From: Lysobacter sp. yr284
Lineage (GTDB): Bacteria; Pseudomonadota; Gammaproteobacteria; Xanthomonadales; Xanthomonadaceae
Direction of reading: 5' to 3'
Assembly: GCF_900107375.1 (NCBI RefSeq)
Contig: NZ_FNPT01000011.1
Span: forward strand, 62,001-126,000
DNA length: 64,000 nucleotides
A program made the translations under genes and the position numbers. A model generated the notes under the pieces. That model saw only the letters and a list, made by a program, of their open reading frames with translations. It was not told where the DNA came from and searched no databases. Below are positions 55,267 through 63,416 of the stretch, in pieces; the stretch's first letter is position 1; every line of letters starts with the position of its first letter.

Positions 55267-56025
55267 ATGGGCGGCGGCCGGTTGCGACAGGCAGTCCGCA
55301 CCTTCGCGATCCGGCTGGCGCTGGGCGCGGCGCTGGCGGCGCCGGCCTGCCCGGCGTCCGCCGCCGGCCTGCAGGTCACCCCGACCCAGCTGACCCTCGC
55401 CCGCGACCGCCCGGCCGACGCGCTGTGGCTCAGCAACACCGGCCCGGCCACGCTGCGCGCGCAGGTGCGGGTGTTCCGCTGGGTCCAGCAAGACGGCCAG
55501 GAGCGGCTCGACCCCGATCCCGGCTTGGCGGTCAGCCCGCCGATGCTGGAACTGGCGCCCGGCGCGCGCCAGCTGGTGCGGGTGATCCGGCTGGGCGCGC
55601 CGCCGGCGCAGGAAACCGGCTACCGCCTGATCGTCGACGAACTGCCGCCGGCCGAAGCCGCCCAGGCCCCGGGCCTGCAGTTCGTGCTGCGCTATTCGGT
55701 GCCGGTGTTCCTGGCCCCCGCCGCGGCCGCGCCGATCGCACCGCGACTGCGCGCGCAGCTGCAGTTCGAGGGCGAGCGGCCGTTCCTGGCGGTGGACAAC
55801 CGCGGCGACCAGCACGCGCAACTGGCCGACCTGAGCTTCGTCGACGCGCAAGGCCAGCGCCACGCCATCGCCGCCGGCCTGCTCGGCTACGCCCACGCCG
55901 GCCAGCGCATGCGCTGGGCGCTGCAGGCGCCGGCCGCGCTGCTGCGCGGACCGGGCACCCTGGAAGCGAGGATCAATGGCGAACCCGACGCGCAGGCGCT
56001 GGCGCTGGACCCGCCGGCTCGCTGA
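55267..56025 (+). CDS. Periplasmic fimbrial chaperone (CsuC-like)
   Basis: 252 residues, signal peptide about 1-33, then two PapD-type Ig-like domains: LQVTPTQLTLARDRPADALW, LSNTGPATLRAQVRVFRWVQ, LAPGARQLVRVIRLG and GYRLIVDELP in domain 1, LAVDNRGDQHAQLADLSFVD in domain 2. It folds subunits and hands them to the usher. Begins 10 bases after the pilin gene and overlaps the usher gene by 50 bases if the longer usher start is used. Confidence 0.92.
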   Translation: MGGGRLRQAVRTFAIRLALGAALAAPACPASAAGLQVTPTQLTLARDRPADALWLSNTGPATLRAQVRVFRWVQQDGQERLDPDPGLAVSPPMLELAPGARQLVRVIRLGAPPAQETGYRLIVDELPPAEAAQAPGLQFVLRYSVPVFLAPAAAAPIAPRLRAQLQFEGERPFLAVDNRGDQHAQLADLSFVDAQGQRHAIAAGLLGYAHAGQRMRWALQAPAALLRGPGTLEARINGEPDAQALALDPPAR

Positions 56026-58399
56026 AGCCATGCCGGCCGGCCTGCTCCTGGCGTCCCCGCCGGGCCTCCCGGCCGAGCCGCCGCCGCGGCCGCCGCTGGC
56101 CCAGGCGGGCGCGGCCCAGGCCGGGGCGGCGCAGGCGACCAGCATGAACCTCTACCTGGAAGTCAGCCTCAACCAGACCGCGTTCGGCCCGCCGCAGCCG
56201 TTCGAGCTGCGCGCCGGCCGGCTCTACGCCAGCGTCGCCACCCTGCGCGCGATCGGCTTCGCCCTGCCCGGCCGCGACGGCGCCGAAACGCTCGCGCCGG
56301 ACCAACTCGCCGGCACCACGGTGCGCTTCGACGCCGCCCAGCAGCGGGTCGCCATCGACGCGCCGCTGTCGCTGCTCGACCTGCGCACGCGCCGCCTCAA
56401 CGCGCCCGACGCCGAGGCGCCGCGCGCCACCGCCTCGCCCGGCCTGCTGCTCAACTACGACCTTTATGCCAGCCGCGACGACCGCAGCGACAACGCCACC
56501 GCCTTCGTCGAAGCGCGTGCGTTCGGCCTGGGCGGCGGCGCGTTCGCCGACAGCGTGCTGAGCCAGACTGGGGTGATCCGCCACTACCGCGAAGACGGCG
56601 CGCCGCGGCGCACCGATTCGATCCGCCTGGACACCAGCTGGCGCTGGTCGCAGCCCGAATCGATGTTCGCCGTCACCGTCGGCGACGTGATCAGCGGCCA
56701 ACTCGACTGGACCCGGCCGCTGCGCCTGGGCGGGGTGCGCTTCGGCCGCGACTTCGGCCTGCAGCCCTACCGCATCACCACGCCGCTGCCGACCCTGGCC
56801 GGCGAAGTCGCGGTGCCCTCGGCGGTGGACCTGTACGTCAACGGCATCCGCCAGTACAGCGGCGAGGTCCAGCCCGGCCCGTTCCAGCTGACCACCGTTC
56901 CCGGCATCACCGGCGCCGGCAGCGCGCAACTGGTGGTCACCGATGCGTTCGGCCGCACCCGCACCCTCGACTTCCCGTTCTACGCCGCGCAGCAACTGCT
57001 GGCCAAAGGCTTGTCGGACTGGTCGGTGAGCCTGGGCGTGGCGCGCCAGGACTACGCGCTGCGCTCGTTCGAATACGCCAGCGCGCCGCTGGCCAGCGCC
57101 GACCTGCGCTACGGCCTCAGCGACCGGCTGACCGTGCAGGCCCACGGCGAAGGCGGCGACGGCGTGAGCGCTGCGGGCGTCGGCGCGGCCTGGCTGCTGG
57201 GCCAGGCCGGCGTGTTCGGCGCCTCGCTGAGCCACGGCCGCGACGGCGACGCCGCCGGCTGGCAGTACAGCGCCGCCTACAACTGGAGCAACGGCCGTTT
57301 CAACTTCGCCGCCGACACCCAGCGCAGCCACGGCGACTATCGCGACCTCGCCTCGCGCTACGGCCTGGGCGCGCCGCGGGTCAGCGAGCGCGCGGTGGTC
57401 GGCTGGAGCGATGCGCGCCTGGGCAGCCTGGGCCTGAGCTACGTGCGCCTGCTCTACCGCGGCGAGGAACCGGCGCGCTACGCCGGCGCCACCTGGAGCC
57501 GCAACCTGGGCACCCGCGCCTTGTTGAGCCTGTCCTACAACCAGAACCTGGACCGCAGCGCAGACCGCACCGTGTACCTGGGCTTCAACCTCAACCTGCA
57601 GCCCGACCCGGGACGCCCCGGCACCCAGCTCAGCGTCTCGGCGCAGCGCGCCGGCGGCCTCGACCAGGCCGCGATCGACCTGACCCGCCCGGTGCCCGGC
57701 GACGGCGGCTTCGGCTGGCGCCTGCAGGCGCGCGGCGGCGACAGCGAGGAAGGCGCGCTGGCCGAAGCGGCGTGGCTGACCGAAACCGGCCGCTTCAACC
57801 TCGGCTACGCGCGCCAGGGTTCGCGCGACTACGGCTACGCCAGCGCCAGCGGCGCGCTGGTGTGGATGGGCGGGCACGTGTTCGCCGCGCGCAACGTCAG
57901 CGACGCGTTCGCGGTGGTCTCCACCGGCGTGCCCGGCGTGCCGGTGCTGCTGGAGAACCGCCCGTTCGGCCGCACCGACGCCGACGGCATGCTGCTGGTG
58001 ACGCCGCTCAACGCCTGGCAGCGCAACCGCATCGGCATCGATCCGATGGAACTGCCGGCCGACACCCGCCTGGACCGGGTCGAGACCGACGCCACCCCGC
58101 GCGACCGTTCCGGCACCGTGGTGCACTTCGCGATCGACACCATCCGCGCCGCGGTGCTGGCGCTGCGCGACGACGCCGGCGCGCCGCTGCCGCTGGGCAG
58201 CGCGGTGCGCGCCGGCAACGGCGAACAGGCCGTGGTCGGCTACGACGGCGAGACCTACCTGGAACAGTTGCAAGCGCACAACCAGCTGCGCGTGCTGACG
58301 CCGGCCGGCGCCTGCGTGGTGCGCTTCGACTACCCCGCCGACGCGCGCGGCATCGCCCGGCTCGGCCCGTTGCCGTGCGTGCGCGAGGCCGCGCCGTGA
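55976..58399 (+). CDS. Outer-membrane usher (CsuD-like)
   Basis: 807 residues in this form. Segments: MNLYLEVSLNQTAFGPPQPF (N-terminal domain), barrel with QPYRITTPLPTLAGEVAVPS, AVDLYVNGIRQYSGEVQPGP and FQLTTVPGITGAGSAQLVVT (plug/middle), LYRGEEPARYAGATWSRNLG, and C-terminal domain with VPVLLENRPFGRTDADGMLL. It threads chaperone-subunit complexes across the outer membrane. Start is uncertain: ATG 55976 inside the chaperone gene gives a basic-then-hydrophobic N-terminus; ATG 56030, 5 bases after the chaperone stop, also works and removes 18 residues. Confidence 0.93.
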   Translation: MANPTRRRWRWTRRLAEAMPAGLLLASPPGLPAEPPPRPPLAQAGAAQAGAAQATSMNLYLEVSLNQTAFGPPQPFELRAGRLYASVATLRAIGFALPGRDGAETLAPDQLAGTTVRFDAAQQRVAIDAPLSLLDLRTRRLNAPDAEAPRATASPGLLLNYDLYASRDDRSDNATAFVEARAFGLGGGAFADSVLSQTGVIRHYREDGAPRRTDSIRLDTSWRWSQPESMFAVTVGDVISGQLDWTRPLRLGGVRFGRDFGLQPYRITTPLPTLAGEVAVPSAVDLYVNGIRQYSGEVQPGPFQLTTVPGITGAGSAQLVVTDAFGRTRTLDFPFYAAQQLLAKGLSDWSVSLGVARQDYALRSFEYASAPLASADLRYGLSDRLTVQAHGEGGDGVSAAGVGAAWLLGQAGVFGASLSHGRDGDAAGWQYSAAYNWSNGRFNFAADTQRSHGDYRDLASRYGLGAPRVSERAVVGWSDARLGSLGLSYVRLLYRGEEPARYAGATWSRNLGTRALLSLSYNQNLDRSADRTVYLGFNLNLQPDPGRPGTQLSVSAQRAGGLDQAAIDLTRPVPGDGGFGWRLQARGGDSEEGALAEAAWLTETGRFNLGYARQGSRDYGYASASGALVWMGGHVFAARNVSDAFAVVSTGVPGVPVLLENRPFGRTDADGMLLVTPLNAWQRNRIGIDPMELPADTRLDRVETDATPRDRSGTVVHFAIDTIRAAVLALRDDAGAPLPLGSAVRAGNGEQAVVGYDGETYLEQLQAHNQLRVLTPAGACVVRFDYPADARGIARLGPLPCVREAAP

Positions 58400-59415
58400 G
58401 CGCGCGCGCCGCGCTGCTGCGCTGCGCGCTGGCGCTGCTGGCCGCGCTGGCCTGGACCGCGCCGGCGCAGGCGGCGACCTCGTGCACCGCGGGCATGACC
58501 AACCTCGCCTTCGCCGCGACCACCGGCGCGGTCGTCGACGCCACCGCCACCCTCACCGTCACCTGCACCACCGGCGCGCTGTCGCTGCTGGCCAAGGCGC
58601 GGGTCAACATGTGCGTGAGCATCTTCAGCGGCACCGACGGCGGCGGCACCCTGGCGCCGCGGCGGATGATCAACGTGCCCGGCGATGCGATGCAGATGCA
58701 GCTCTACACCGACAGCGCGCGCAGCCAGATCTGGGGCGCGCGCGGCAATGCCACCGTGCCCAACTTCCTGCCGCTGCTGTTCGACTACGACGTGCCGCTG
58801 CTCGGCGGCAGCCAGACCCTCACCGCGACCCTGTACGGCCGCATCCCCGCCCAGGCCGCGCTCAACGCGGGGACCTATACCAATCGCTTCACCGGCGCGG
58901 CCGACACCCGGATCGAGTTCCAGTTCGCCGAATCGCTGATCGGCGCGCCGCCGATGCCGGCGTCGTGCATCAGCGGCGGCAGCACCGGTACGCCGGTCGG
59001 CTTCCCCTTCACCGTCACCGGCTCGGTCCCCAACAGCTGCGCGCTGAGCCCCAAGCCGGTGCCCACCCTCGCCTTCGGCAGCGTCCCCGGCCGCGTCATC
59101 GCCAACCTCGACCGCACCACCGCGATCGGCCTGACCTGCACCGGCCGCACCGCATGGCAGCTGGGCATCGGCAACGGTCTCAACGCCAGCGGCAGCATCC
59201 GCCGCATGCGCAGCGCCGGCGGCCAGTTCGTGCCGTACGAGCTGTACCGCGACAGCGGCCGCAGCCAACGCTGGGGCACGACCCTGGGCACCGACACGGT
59301 CGCCGGCACCGGCACCGGCGCGGCGCAATCGCAAACCGTGTATGGGCGGGTGGCGCCGCAAGTAGCCACGCCAGGCAGCTACAGCGACACCGTCGTGGTG
59401 ACCGTCACCTACTGA
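58396..59415 (+). CDS. Two-domain spore coat U protein (CsuE-like tip adhesin)
   Basis: 339 residues from a GTG overlapping the usher stop as GTGA. Signal peptide 1-27 (ALLAALAWTAPAQAATSC), then two SCPU domains: about 28-180 (TATLTVTCTTGALSLLAKAR, QMQLYTDSARSQIWG, LTATLYGRIPAQAALNAGTY) and 190-339 (PFTVTGSVPNSCALSPKPVP, GQFVPYELYRDSGRSQRWGT, GSYSDTVVVTVTY). A two-domain last subunit is the hallmark of the tip adhesin in Csu pili of Acinetobacter. Completes pilin-chaperone-usher-tip. Confidence 0.9.
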   Translation: MSARAALLRCALALLAALAWTAPAQAATSCTAGMTNLAFAATTGAVVDATATLTVTCTTGALSLLAKARVNMCVSIFSGTDGGGTLAPRRMINVPGDAMQMQLYTDSARSQIWGARGNATVPNFLPLLFDYDVPLLGGSQTLTATLYGRIPAQAALNAGTYTNRFTGAADTRIEFQFAESLIGAPPMPASCISGGSTGTPVGFPFTVTGSVPNSCALSPKPVPTLAFGSVPGRVIANLDRTTAIGLTCTGRTAWQLGIGNGLNASGSIRRMRSAGGQFVPYELYRDSGRSQRWGTTLGTDTVAGTGTGAAQSQTVYGRVAPQVATPGSYSDTVVVTVTY

Positions 59416-59595
59416 AGCGGCCTTCGCGTACCGCGGTAACCCGCATGGCCTGGCCACAGGCGCGGCGCAAGCCGCGACCGCGCCAATCGCACGACGACGA
59501 AACCGCCCGAAAGACGCCGCGCCGCAACAGCGATCGAAAAACCCACGCATGCGGGCGGCGACTGTTTATCCAGCGTTCGTCGTCGTCGGTGCGCC

Positions 59596-59625
59596 GCGGT
59601 CGCGGCTCGCGCCGTTGCCGCAGGG
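59596..59625. repeat. REP-like element, family C, single arm
   Basis: GCGGTCGCGGCTCGCGCCGT then TGCCGCAGGG; the boundary differs from the TCCTACAGG consensus. Confidence 0.65.
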
Positions 59626-59638
59626 GATGCAGACACCG

Positions 59639-59670
59639 CGAAAAAGAAAAAGGAGGCGCGAGGCCTCCTT
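59639..59670 (-). terminator. Rho-independent terminator of the acid phosphatase gene
   Basis: Minus strand: AAGGAGG, loop CCTCGCG, CCTCCTT, then TTTCTTTTT. It lies about 160 bases after the acid phosphatase stop, giving an unusually long AT-rich 3' leader-out region. Confidence 0.75.
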
Positions 59671-59763
59671 CAAATCCGGCTTGCGCCGAAGAGTACGAGT
59701 TGTGGCATGGCCCCGGCCGTGCCGGGATGCGGGCAGACTAACGCCGCAGCCGAGTTAATGCAA

Positions 59764-59782
59764 TACCTGAAGTATTGCGATG
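59764..59782. other. AT-rich perfect dyad
   Basis: GCAATACCTGAAGTATTGC, arms GCAATAC/GTATTGC around CTGAA, in the middle of about 65 bases of AT-rich DNA (59755-59820), the lowest-GC intergenic stretch in the window. Could be a transcript-end hairpin or a protein-binding site; no evidence for either beyond symmetry. Confidence 0.5.
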
Positions 59783-59832
59783 TAAGTATTTGATTTACCT
59801 TGAAATACAATCACACGGAAGCCTGAGACGCG

Positions 59833-60774
59833 TCAGGGCGCCAGGTCCAGCGCCTTGCGCTTGGCCTCGCGCCGCGCGTCGCGCGACTGGCTGTAGTCGT
59901 TGTTGAAGGTCATCGCTTCCCACGAACCGTAGCTCGGGTTCGGCAGCATCCACCAGCGTTCGCCGAACCAGTCGTGGTACTGCTCCAGCAGGCCGTCGCG
60001 GCCTTCGGGCGTGTTCGCCACCACCTGCACGAAGTCGCCGATCTGGTCGCCGAACTGCATCAGCACGCGGTACTGCTTGCCGGCCAGCAGGCGCCGGCAG
60101 TTCTTCTCGCTGCCGTTCTGTTCGCAGCCGTCGACCACCGTGCCGAGGCCGAGGAACACCGAGTCGTCGGCGACCGGCAGGCCGGCGCTGCGCAGGTTGG
60201 CGAGGGTCGCGTCCTTGAGGTGCACGGCGCGATTGGACAGGTACAGGATCGTCACGCCCTTGGCCTGCGCGGCCTTGGCGAACTCGACCACGCCGGGCAC
60301 CGGCTTGGCCTTCTTCTCCGCCACCCACGCGTCCCAGGTGACTTCGTCGTATTCCTTGCCGTCGCGCACCAGCCGCGCCTGGTACGGCGAGTTGTCGAGC
60401 ACGGTCTCGTCCACGTCCATCACCACCGCGGGCTTGAGGCCCTTGGCGGCGTTGCCGCGCTCTTCCGGCACCAGCGCGTCCCAGTTGGGCTGCTTGAGCG
60501 CGACCTCGAGCTTGTCGGCGGCGGCGCGATAGATCGTCTCGGCGCTGGCGCGGTACTCGACCGAGCGCTGCATCCACAGCACCGCGTTGAGGTTGTCGTC
60601 GGCGCCGGTCGGCTTGGCGACGGCGGCCGGCGCCGTCGCGGCGGCGGGCTGGGCGGCGGCCGCGGGCGCGTCGGCATCGGCCGACGGTCCCGGCTGCGGC
60701 TTGCACGCGGCCAGCGCCAGCGCGCAAGCGAGCGCGGCGACGGGAACGCGGGCGAGAGAGGCGCGGATCTGCAT
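59833..60774 (-). CDS. HAD-type acid phosphatase, lipoprotein e(P4) family
   Basis: 313-residue outer-membrane or periplasmic lipoprotein; lipobox LAAC with Cys24, then an Ala/Pro linker (25-58). The HAD class C catalytic motif is VVMDVDETVLDNSPY (D120 nucleophile, D122), followed by VTILYLSNRAVHLKDATLAN (motif 2 Ser) and FGDQIGDF (motif 4). NLNAVLWMQRSVEY before the domain is typical of the e(P4)/acid phosphatase family, which dephosphorylates nucleotides outside the inner membrane. Confidence 0.92.
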   Translation of the reverse strand: MQIRASLARVPVAALACALALAACKPQPGPSADADAPAAAAQPAAATAPAAVAKPTGADDNLNAVLWMQRSVEYRASAETIYRAAADKLEVALKQPNWDALVPEERGNAAKGLKPAVVMDVDETVLDNSPYQARLVRDGKEYDEVTWDAWVAEKKAKPVPGVVEFAKAAQAKGVTILYLSNRAVHLKDATLANLRSAGLPVADDSVFLGLGTVVDGCEQNGSEKNCRRLLAGKQYRVLMQFGDQIGDFVQVVANTPEGRDGLLEQYHDWFGERWWMLPNPSYGSWEAMTFNNDYSQSRDARREAKRKALDLAP

Positions 60775-61119
60775 GCGCTGGAATCCCCTGGGAAAGTGCG
60801 GGGAGTGTAGGCCGCGGCGCGAAAGCGTGTCGAATGCGCGGGGCGGCGCGAGGGTTGCGGTCGGGCGCCCCGGGGCGCAGCTGTGCCGGCTGAGCGTCGC
60901 GCAGCGGCACAGCGCCCCGCGTGGCGAAAAGCCGATCGTTGCAGCCTGGCAACAGGCTCGGCCAAGCCGATGCCCGGTTTCGGCAAGCTTTGTGCGGACA
61001 GGTCAGTCAGGACGCCATTCCCCGGCCTCGCGCGGCCCGCCGCAGGCGTCGGCGGGAATCCCGGCGGGCAACCCGACGCCGCGGTCGCGGCCGACGCGCC
61101 GCGACCGTCGCAGGCGCCG
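60775..61119. other. Intergenic region
   Basis: 345 bases between two minus-strand genes. Holds a hairpin with arms GCTGTGCCG and CGGCACAGC (about 60882-60914) and a degenerate GCGGTCGCGG-type repeat arm near 61080. No gene supported. Confidence 0.5.
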
Positions 61120-61710
61120 CTACAGCGCGTCGTCCTCGTCCTTGCGCCGCTGGCGCGCGCGCCGCAGCTTCAGTTCGGTACCGTGCGCCGTGCACTCGGC
61201 GATCACCGCGTCCGCCCACGCGCGGGTGACGAGGAAGCTGCTGCCGCTGATTTCGGCCTGGGTTTCGCGCACGTGGCTGTCCAGGTCGATGCGCGCCTTG
61301 GTCCGGTACCAGCCCAGTCCGAGCGAATCGTAGCGATAGCCCGGATCGGCGCAGCCGTTGCGGTTCAGCGACACCAGCAAGATCGCCCGCCGCTGCGGCC
61401 AGTACACGCGTACGAAGTCGTTGCCGTCGTCGTCCTCGCGCACCACCCGGCCGATATGCAGGGCGTTGACGCCGCGCGCGCCCTGGTCGTCGACGATCTG
61501 TTGCAGCAACGAGGCCAGGCACGGCCAGTCCGGATGCGCGCGCGGCTCGGACAGCGCGGCGCCGGGCGGCGCGTAGCGCTCCGCCTCGTCGGCCAGGGCG
61601 CACGGCGCCAGCGGCAGCAACGCCAGCGACAGCGCGGCCGCGCGCAGCCAGGCCGCGCGCGACGGCGCTTGCGCGGCGCGGCGCGCGCGCGGAACGAATC
61701 CGGCCGTCAT
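61120..61710 (-). CDS. Exported protein of unknown function, coupled to RidA gene
   Basis: 196 residues; basic start then hydrophobic signal segment (AAALSLALLPLAPCALADEA, cleavage near 41). Mature part has HPDWPCLASLLQQIVDDQGA, VYWPQRRAILLVSLNRNGCA and CTAHGTELKLRRARQRRKDE. ATG overlaps the upstream RidA stop as ATGA, so the two are co-translated. No family recognised. Confidence 0.72.
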   Translation of the reverse strand: MTAGFVPRARRAAQAPSRAAWLRAAALSLALLPLAPCALADEAERYAPPGAALSEPRAHPDWPCLASLLQQIVDDQGARGVNALHIGRVVREDDDGNDFVRVYWPQRRAILLVSLNRNGCADPGYRYDSLGLGWYRTKARIDLDSHVRETQAEISGSSFLVTRAWADAVIAECTAHGTELKLRRARQRRKDEDDAL

Positions 61711-62180
61711 CGCGGCTTGCCCGCCGTGCGCGGCGCCTGCGCGATGCACTCGACCTCGACCTTGGCCCCCATCGCCAGCCCCGAGGCCGCCAGTGCGCTG
61801 CGCGCCGGGAACGGCGCGCTGAAGTGCTTGCGATAGACCGCATTGAACGCCGGCCAATCGCCGATGTCGGCCAGGAACACCGTGCACTTGACCACATCGC
61901 GCATCGACGCGCCGTGGCGTTCGAGCACGGCGCGGATGTTGCTCAACGTCTGCTCGGCCTGCGGCCCGATCCCGCCCTTCGCCAACGCGTTGTCGGCGCC
62001 CGGCACGGTGCCGATCTGGCCCGACAGGAACAGCAGCTCGCCGCTGCGCACCGCTTCGGAGAACGGCAGCCCGGCCGCCGCCGGATCGGGCGAGGCGAGG
62101 AATTCGGGGCGCTCGCCGGCGCACGCGGCGGCGGCGGCGAAACACAGGCTCAAGCCCATCGCGGAAACGCAGCAGCGCAT
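61707..62180 (-). CDS. RidA family protein with signal peptide
   Basis: 157 residues. Residues 25-150 are a RidA/YjgF/YER057c domain: FSEAVRSGELLFLSGQIGTV, GIGPQAEQTLSNIRAVLERH, VVKCTVFLADIGDWPAFNAV and PARSALAASGLAMGAKVEVE, where the Arg in PARS is the imine-binding arginine. Cytoplasmic RidA removes reactive enamines; this one starts with MRCCVSAMGLSLCFAAAAAC, a signal peptide or lipobox, so it is expected outside the cytoplasm. Alternative start at 62216 adds 12 basic residues before the same hydrophobic segment. Confidence 0.85.
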   Translation of the reverse strand: MRCCVSAMGLSLCFAAAAACAGERPEFLASPDPAAAGLPFSEAVRSGELLFLSGQIGTVPGADNALAKGGIGPQAEQTLSNIRAVLERHGASMRDVVKCTVFLADIGDWPAFNAVYRKHFSAPFPARSALAASGLAMGAKVEVECIAQAPRTAGKPR

Positions 62181-62272
62181 GATCGTCGACCTCGTCCGAT
62201 GAAGTGGCCGGATCATCGTCCGCCGCCGCGCCGCTGGCAAGCCGCGCGCGTCGCCGTGCGGCAGCGGCGCGG

Positions 62273-62788
62273 TCAGGCCTCGCGCCGGTACAGCCAGAAA
62301 TCGCGCGGCTGCCCGCGCACCGCGCGCAGGCCCGGCTCCAGCCGCACGCGCCGGAACCCGCATTTGTCCAGCACGCGCTGGCTGGCCGCGTTGCTGTCCA
62401 GCGCATACGCCTCCACCCGCCGGTAACCGCGCCGCTCGAACCCCCACTGCGCCACCGCCGCGCACGCCTCGCTGGCGATGCCGCGGCCCCACTGCGCCGG
62501 ATGCAGGTTGTAGGCGATCTCGCCGCCGCGCGGCGCGTCGAGCACGGTGTGGAAGCCGACCGTGCCGACCAGTTCGTCGAGGTCGTCGACGATGGCGAAC
62601 AGCGCCGGCGCGTCGGCGCGGAACGGATTGGACGCGGCGATCTGCGGATACAGCGCGCCGATCCCGTCCAGGCGCCAGCTGGTGTGCTCGACCGCATCGG
62701 GCCGCGACAGATAGGCGAACCACGCCGGCGCGTCGGCCATGGCCATCGGGCGCAGGTGCAGGCCGACGCGGGCCAGGACCGGCATCAT
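62273..62788 (-). CDS. GNAT family N-acetyltransferase (RimJ/RimL type)
   Basis: 171 residues starting MMPVLARVGLHLRPMAMADA. Acetyltransf_3-like: IVDDLDELVGTVGFHTVLDA, AYNLHPAQWGRGIASEACAA (acetyl-CoA loop QWGRGIA), VEAYALDSNAASQRVLDKCG and FWLYRREA. This subfamily acetylates protein N-termini or antibiotics; target unknown. Frame is open 19 codons further upstream. Confidence 0.88.
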   Translation of the reverse strand: MMPVLARVGLHLRPMAMADAPAWFAYLSRPDAVEHTSWRLDGIGALYPQIAASNPFRADAPALFAIVDDLDELVGTVGFHTVLDAPRGGEIAYNLHPAQWGRGIASEACAAVAQWGFERRGYRRVEAYALDSNAASQRVLDKCGFRRVRLEPGLRAVRGQPRDFWLYRREA

Positions 62789-62910
62789 CGCGGCGCTGCG
62801 GTCGACGAAGGAGGATGCCGCACGATCATGCGCGAACCGATACACCAGGACCGACCGCGATCATCGCAGCTTTGCCGCCGCGCGGCATCGCCGCGCGCGC
62901 CGGCGGGGGT

Positions 62911-62997
62911 TGGTGCCCAAGGCGGGAGTCGAACCCGCACGGCCTTGCGGCCACCGGCATCTGAGGCCGGCACGGTTGCCAGTTACGTCACTTGGGC
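62911..62997 (-). tRNA. tRNA-Leu (CAG), copy 1
   Basis: 87 nt with encoded CCA. Acceptor GCCCAAG/CTTGGGC, anticodon loop CTCAGAT (anticodon CAG), long variable arm TGGCCGCAAGGCCG as in class II tRNAs, T loop GTTCGACTC. Confidence 0.95.
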
Positions 62998-63014
62998 GAA
63001 GCGTGTGGCGATGT

Positions 63015-63099
63015 TGGTGCCCGGAGCGGGACTCGAACCCGCACCGCCTTGCGGCCACGGTTTTTAAGACCGTTGCGTTTGCCGTTTCGCCATCCGGGC
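63015..63099 (-). tRNA. tRNA-Leu (UAA)
   Basis: 85 nt with encoded CCA. Acceptor GCCCGGA/TCCGGGC, anticodon loop CTTAAAA (anticodon UAA), variable arm TGGCCGCAAGGCGG, T loop GTTCGAGTC. Confidence 0.95.
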
Positions 63100-63123
63100 G
63101 GATGGATCGCGTTTCGATCGGGT

Positions 63124-63210
63124 TGGTGCCCAAGGCGGGAGTCGAACCCGCACGGCCTCGCGGCCACCGGCATCTGAGGCCGGCACGGTTGCCAGTTACG
63201 TCACTTGGGC
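63124..63210 (-). tRNA. tRNA-Leu (CAG), copy 2
   Basis: 87 nt with encoded CCA; identical to the tRNA at 62911 except for one base in the variable-arm loop (GCGAGGCC for GCAAGGCC). Anticodon CAG. Confidence 0.95.
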
Positions 63211-63227
63211 GAAGCGTGTAGCGATGT

Positions 63228-63313
63228 TGGTGCCCGGAGTGGGGATCGAACCCACATGGCCTTGCGGCCACCGGCTTCTGAGGCCGGCGCGTCTTCCGTT
63301 TCGCCATCCGGGC
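63228..63313 (-). tRNA. tRNA-Leu (CAG), second type
   Basis: 86 nt with encoded CCA. Acceptor stem and D arm match the UAA gene at 63015, but the anticodon stem-loop is CCGGC-CTCAGAA-GCCGG, giving anticodon CAG, and the T stem differs (GTGGG/CCCAC). Confidence 0.92.
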
Positions 63314-63330
63314 GGATGGATGTTGCGAAG

Positions 63331-63416
63331 TGGTGCCCGAAGCGGGACTCGAACCCGCACGGCCTCGCGGCCACAGCCATCTCAGGGCTGCACGTTTGCC
63401 ATTACGTCATTCGGGC
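63331..63416 (-). tRNA. tRNA-Leu (GAG)
   Basis: 86 nt with encoded CCA. Acceptor GCCCGAA/TTCGGGC, anticodon stem CAGCC/GGCTG with loop CTGAGAT (anticodon GAG), long variable arm. First transcribed gene of the five-gene cluster. Confidence 0.95.

Larger units (their letters stand above)
59416..59832. other. Intergenic region with REP arm, terminator and AT-rich hairpin
   Basis: Between convergent genes. Contains a degenerate family C arm near 59460, a family C arm at 59596, the minus-strand terminator at 59639-59670 and the AT-rich dyad at 59764-59782. No gene supported. Confidence 0.6.
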
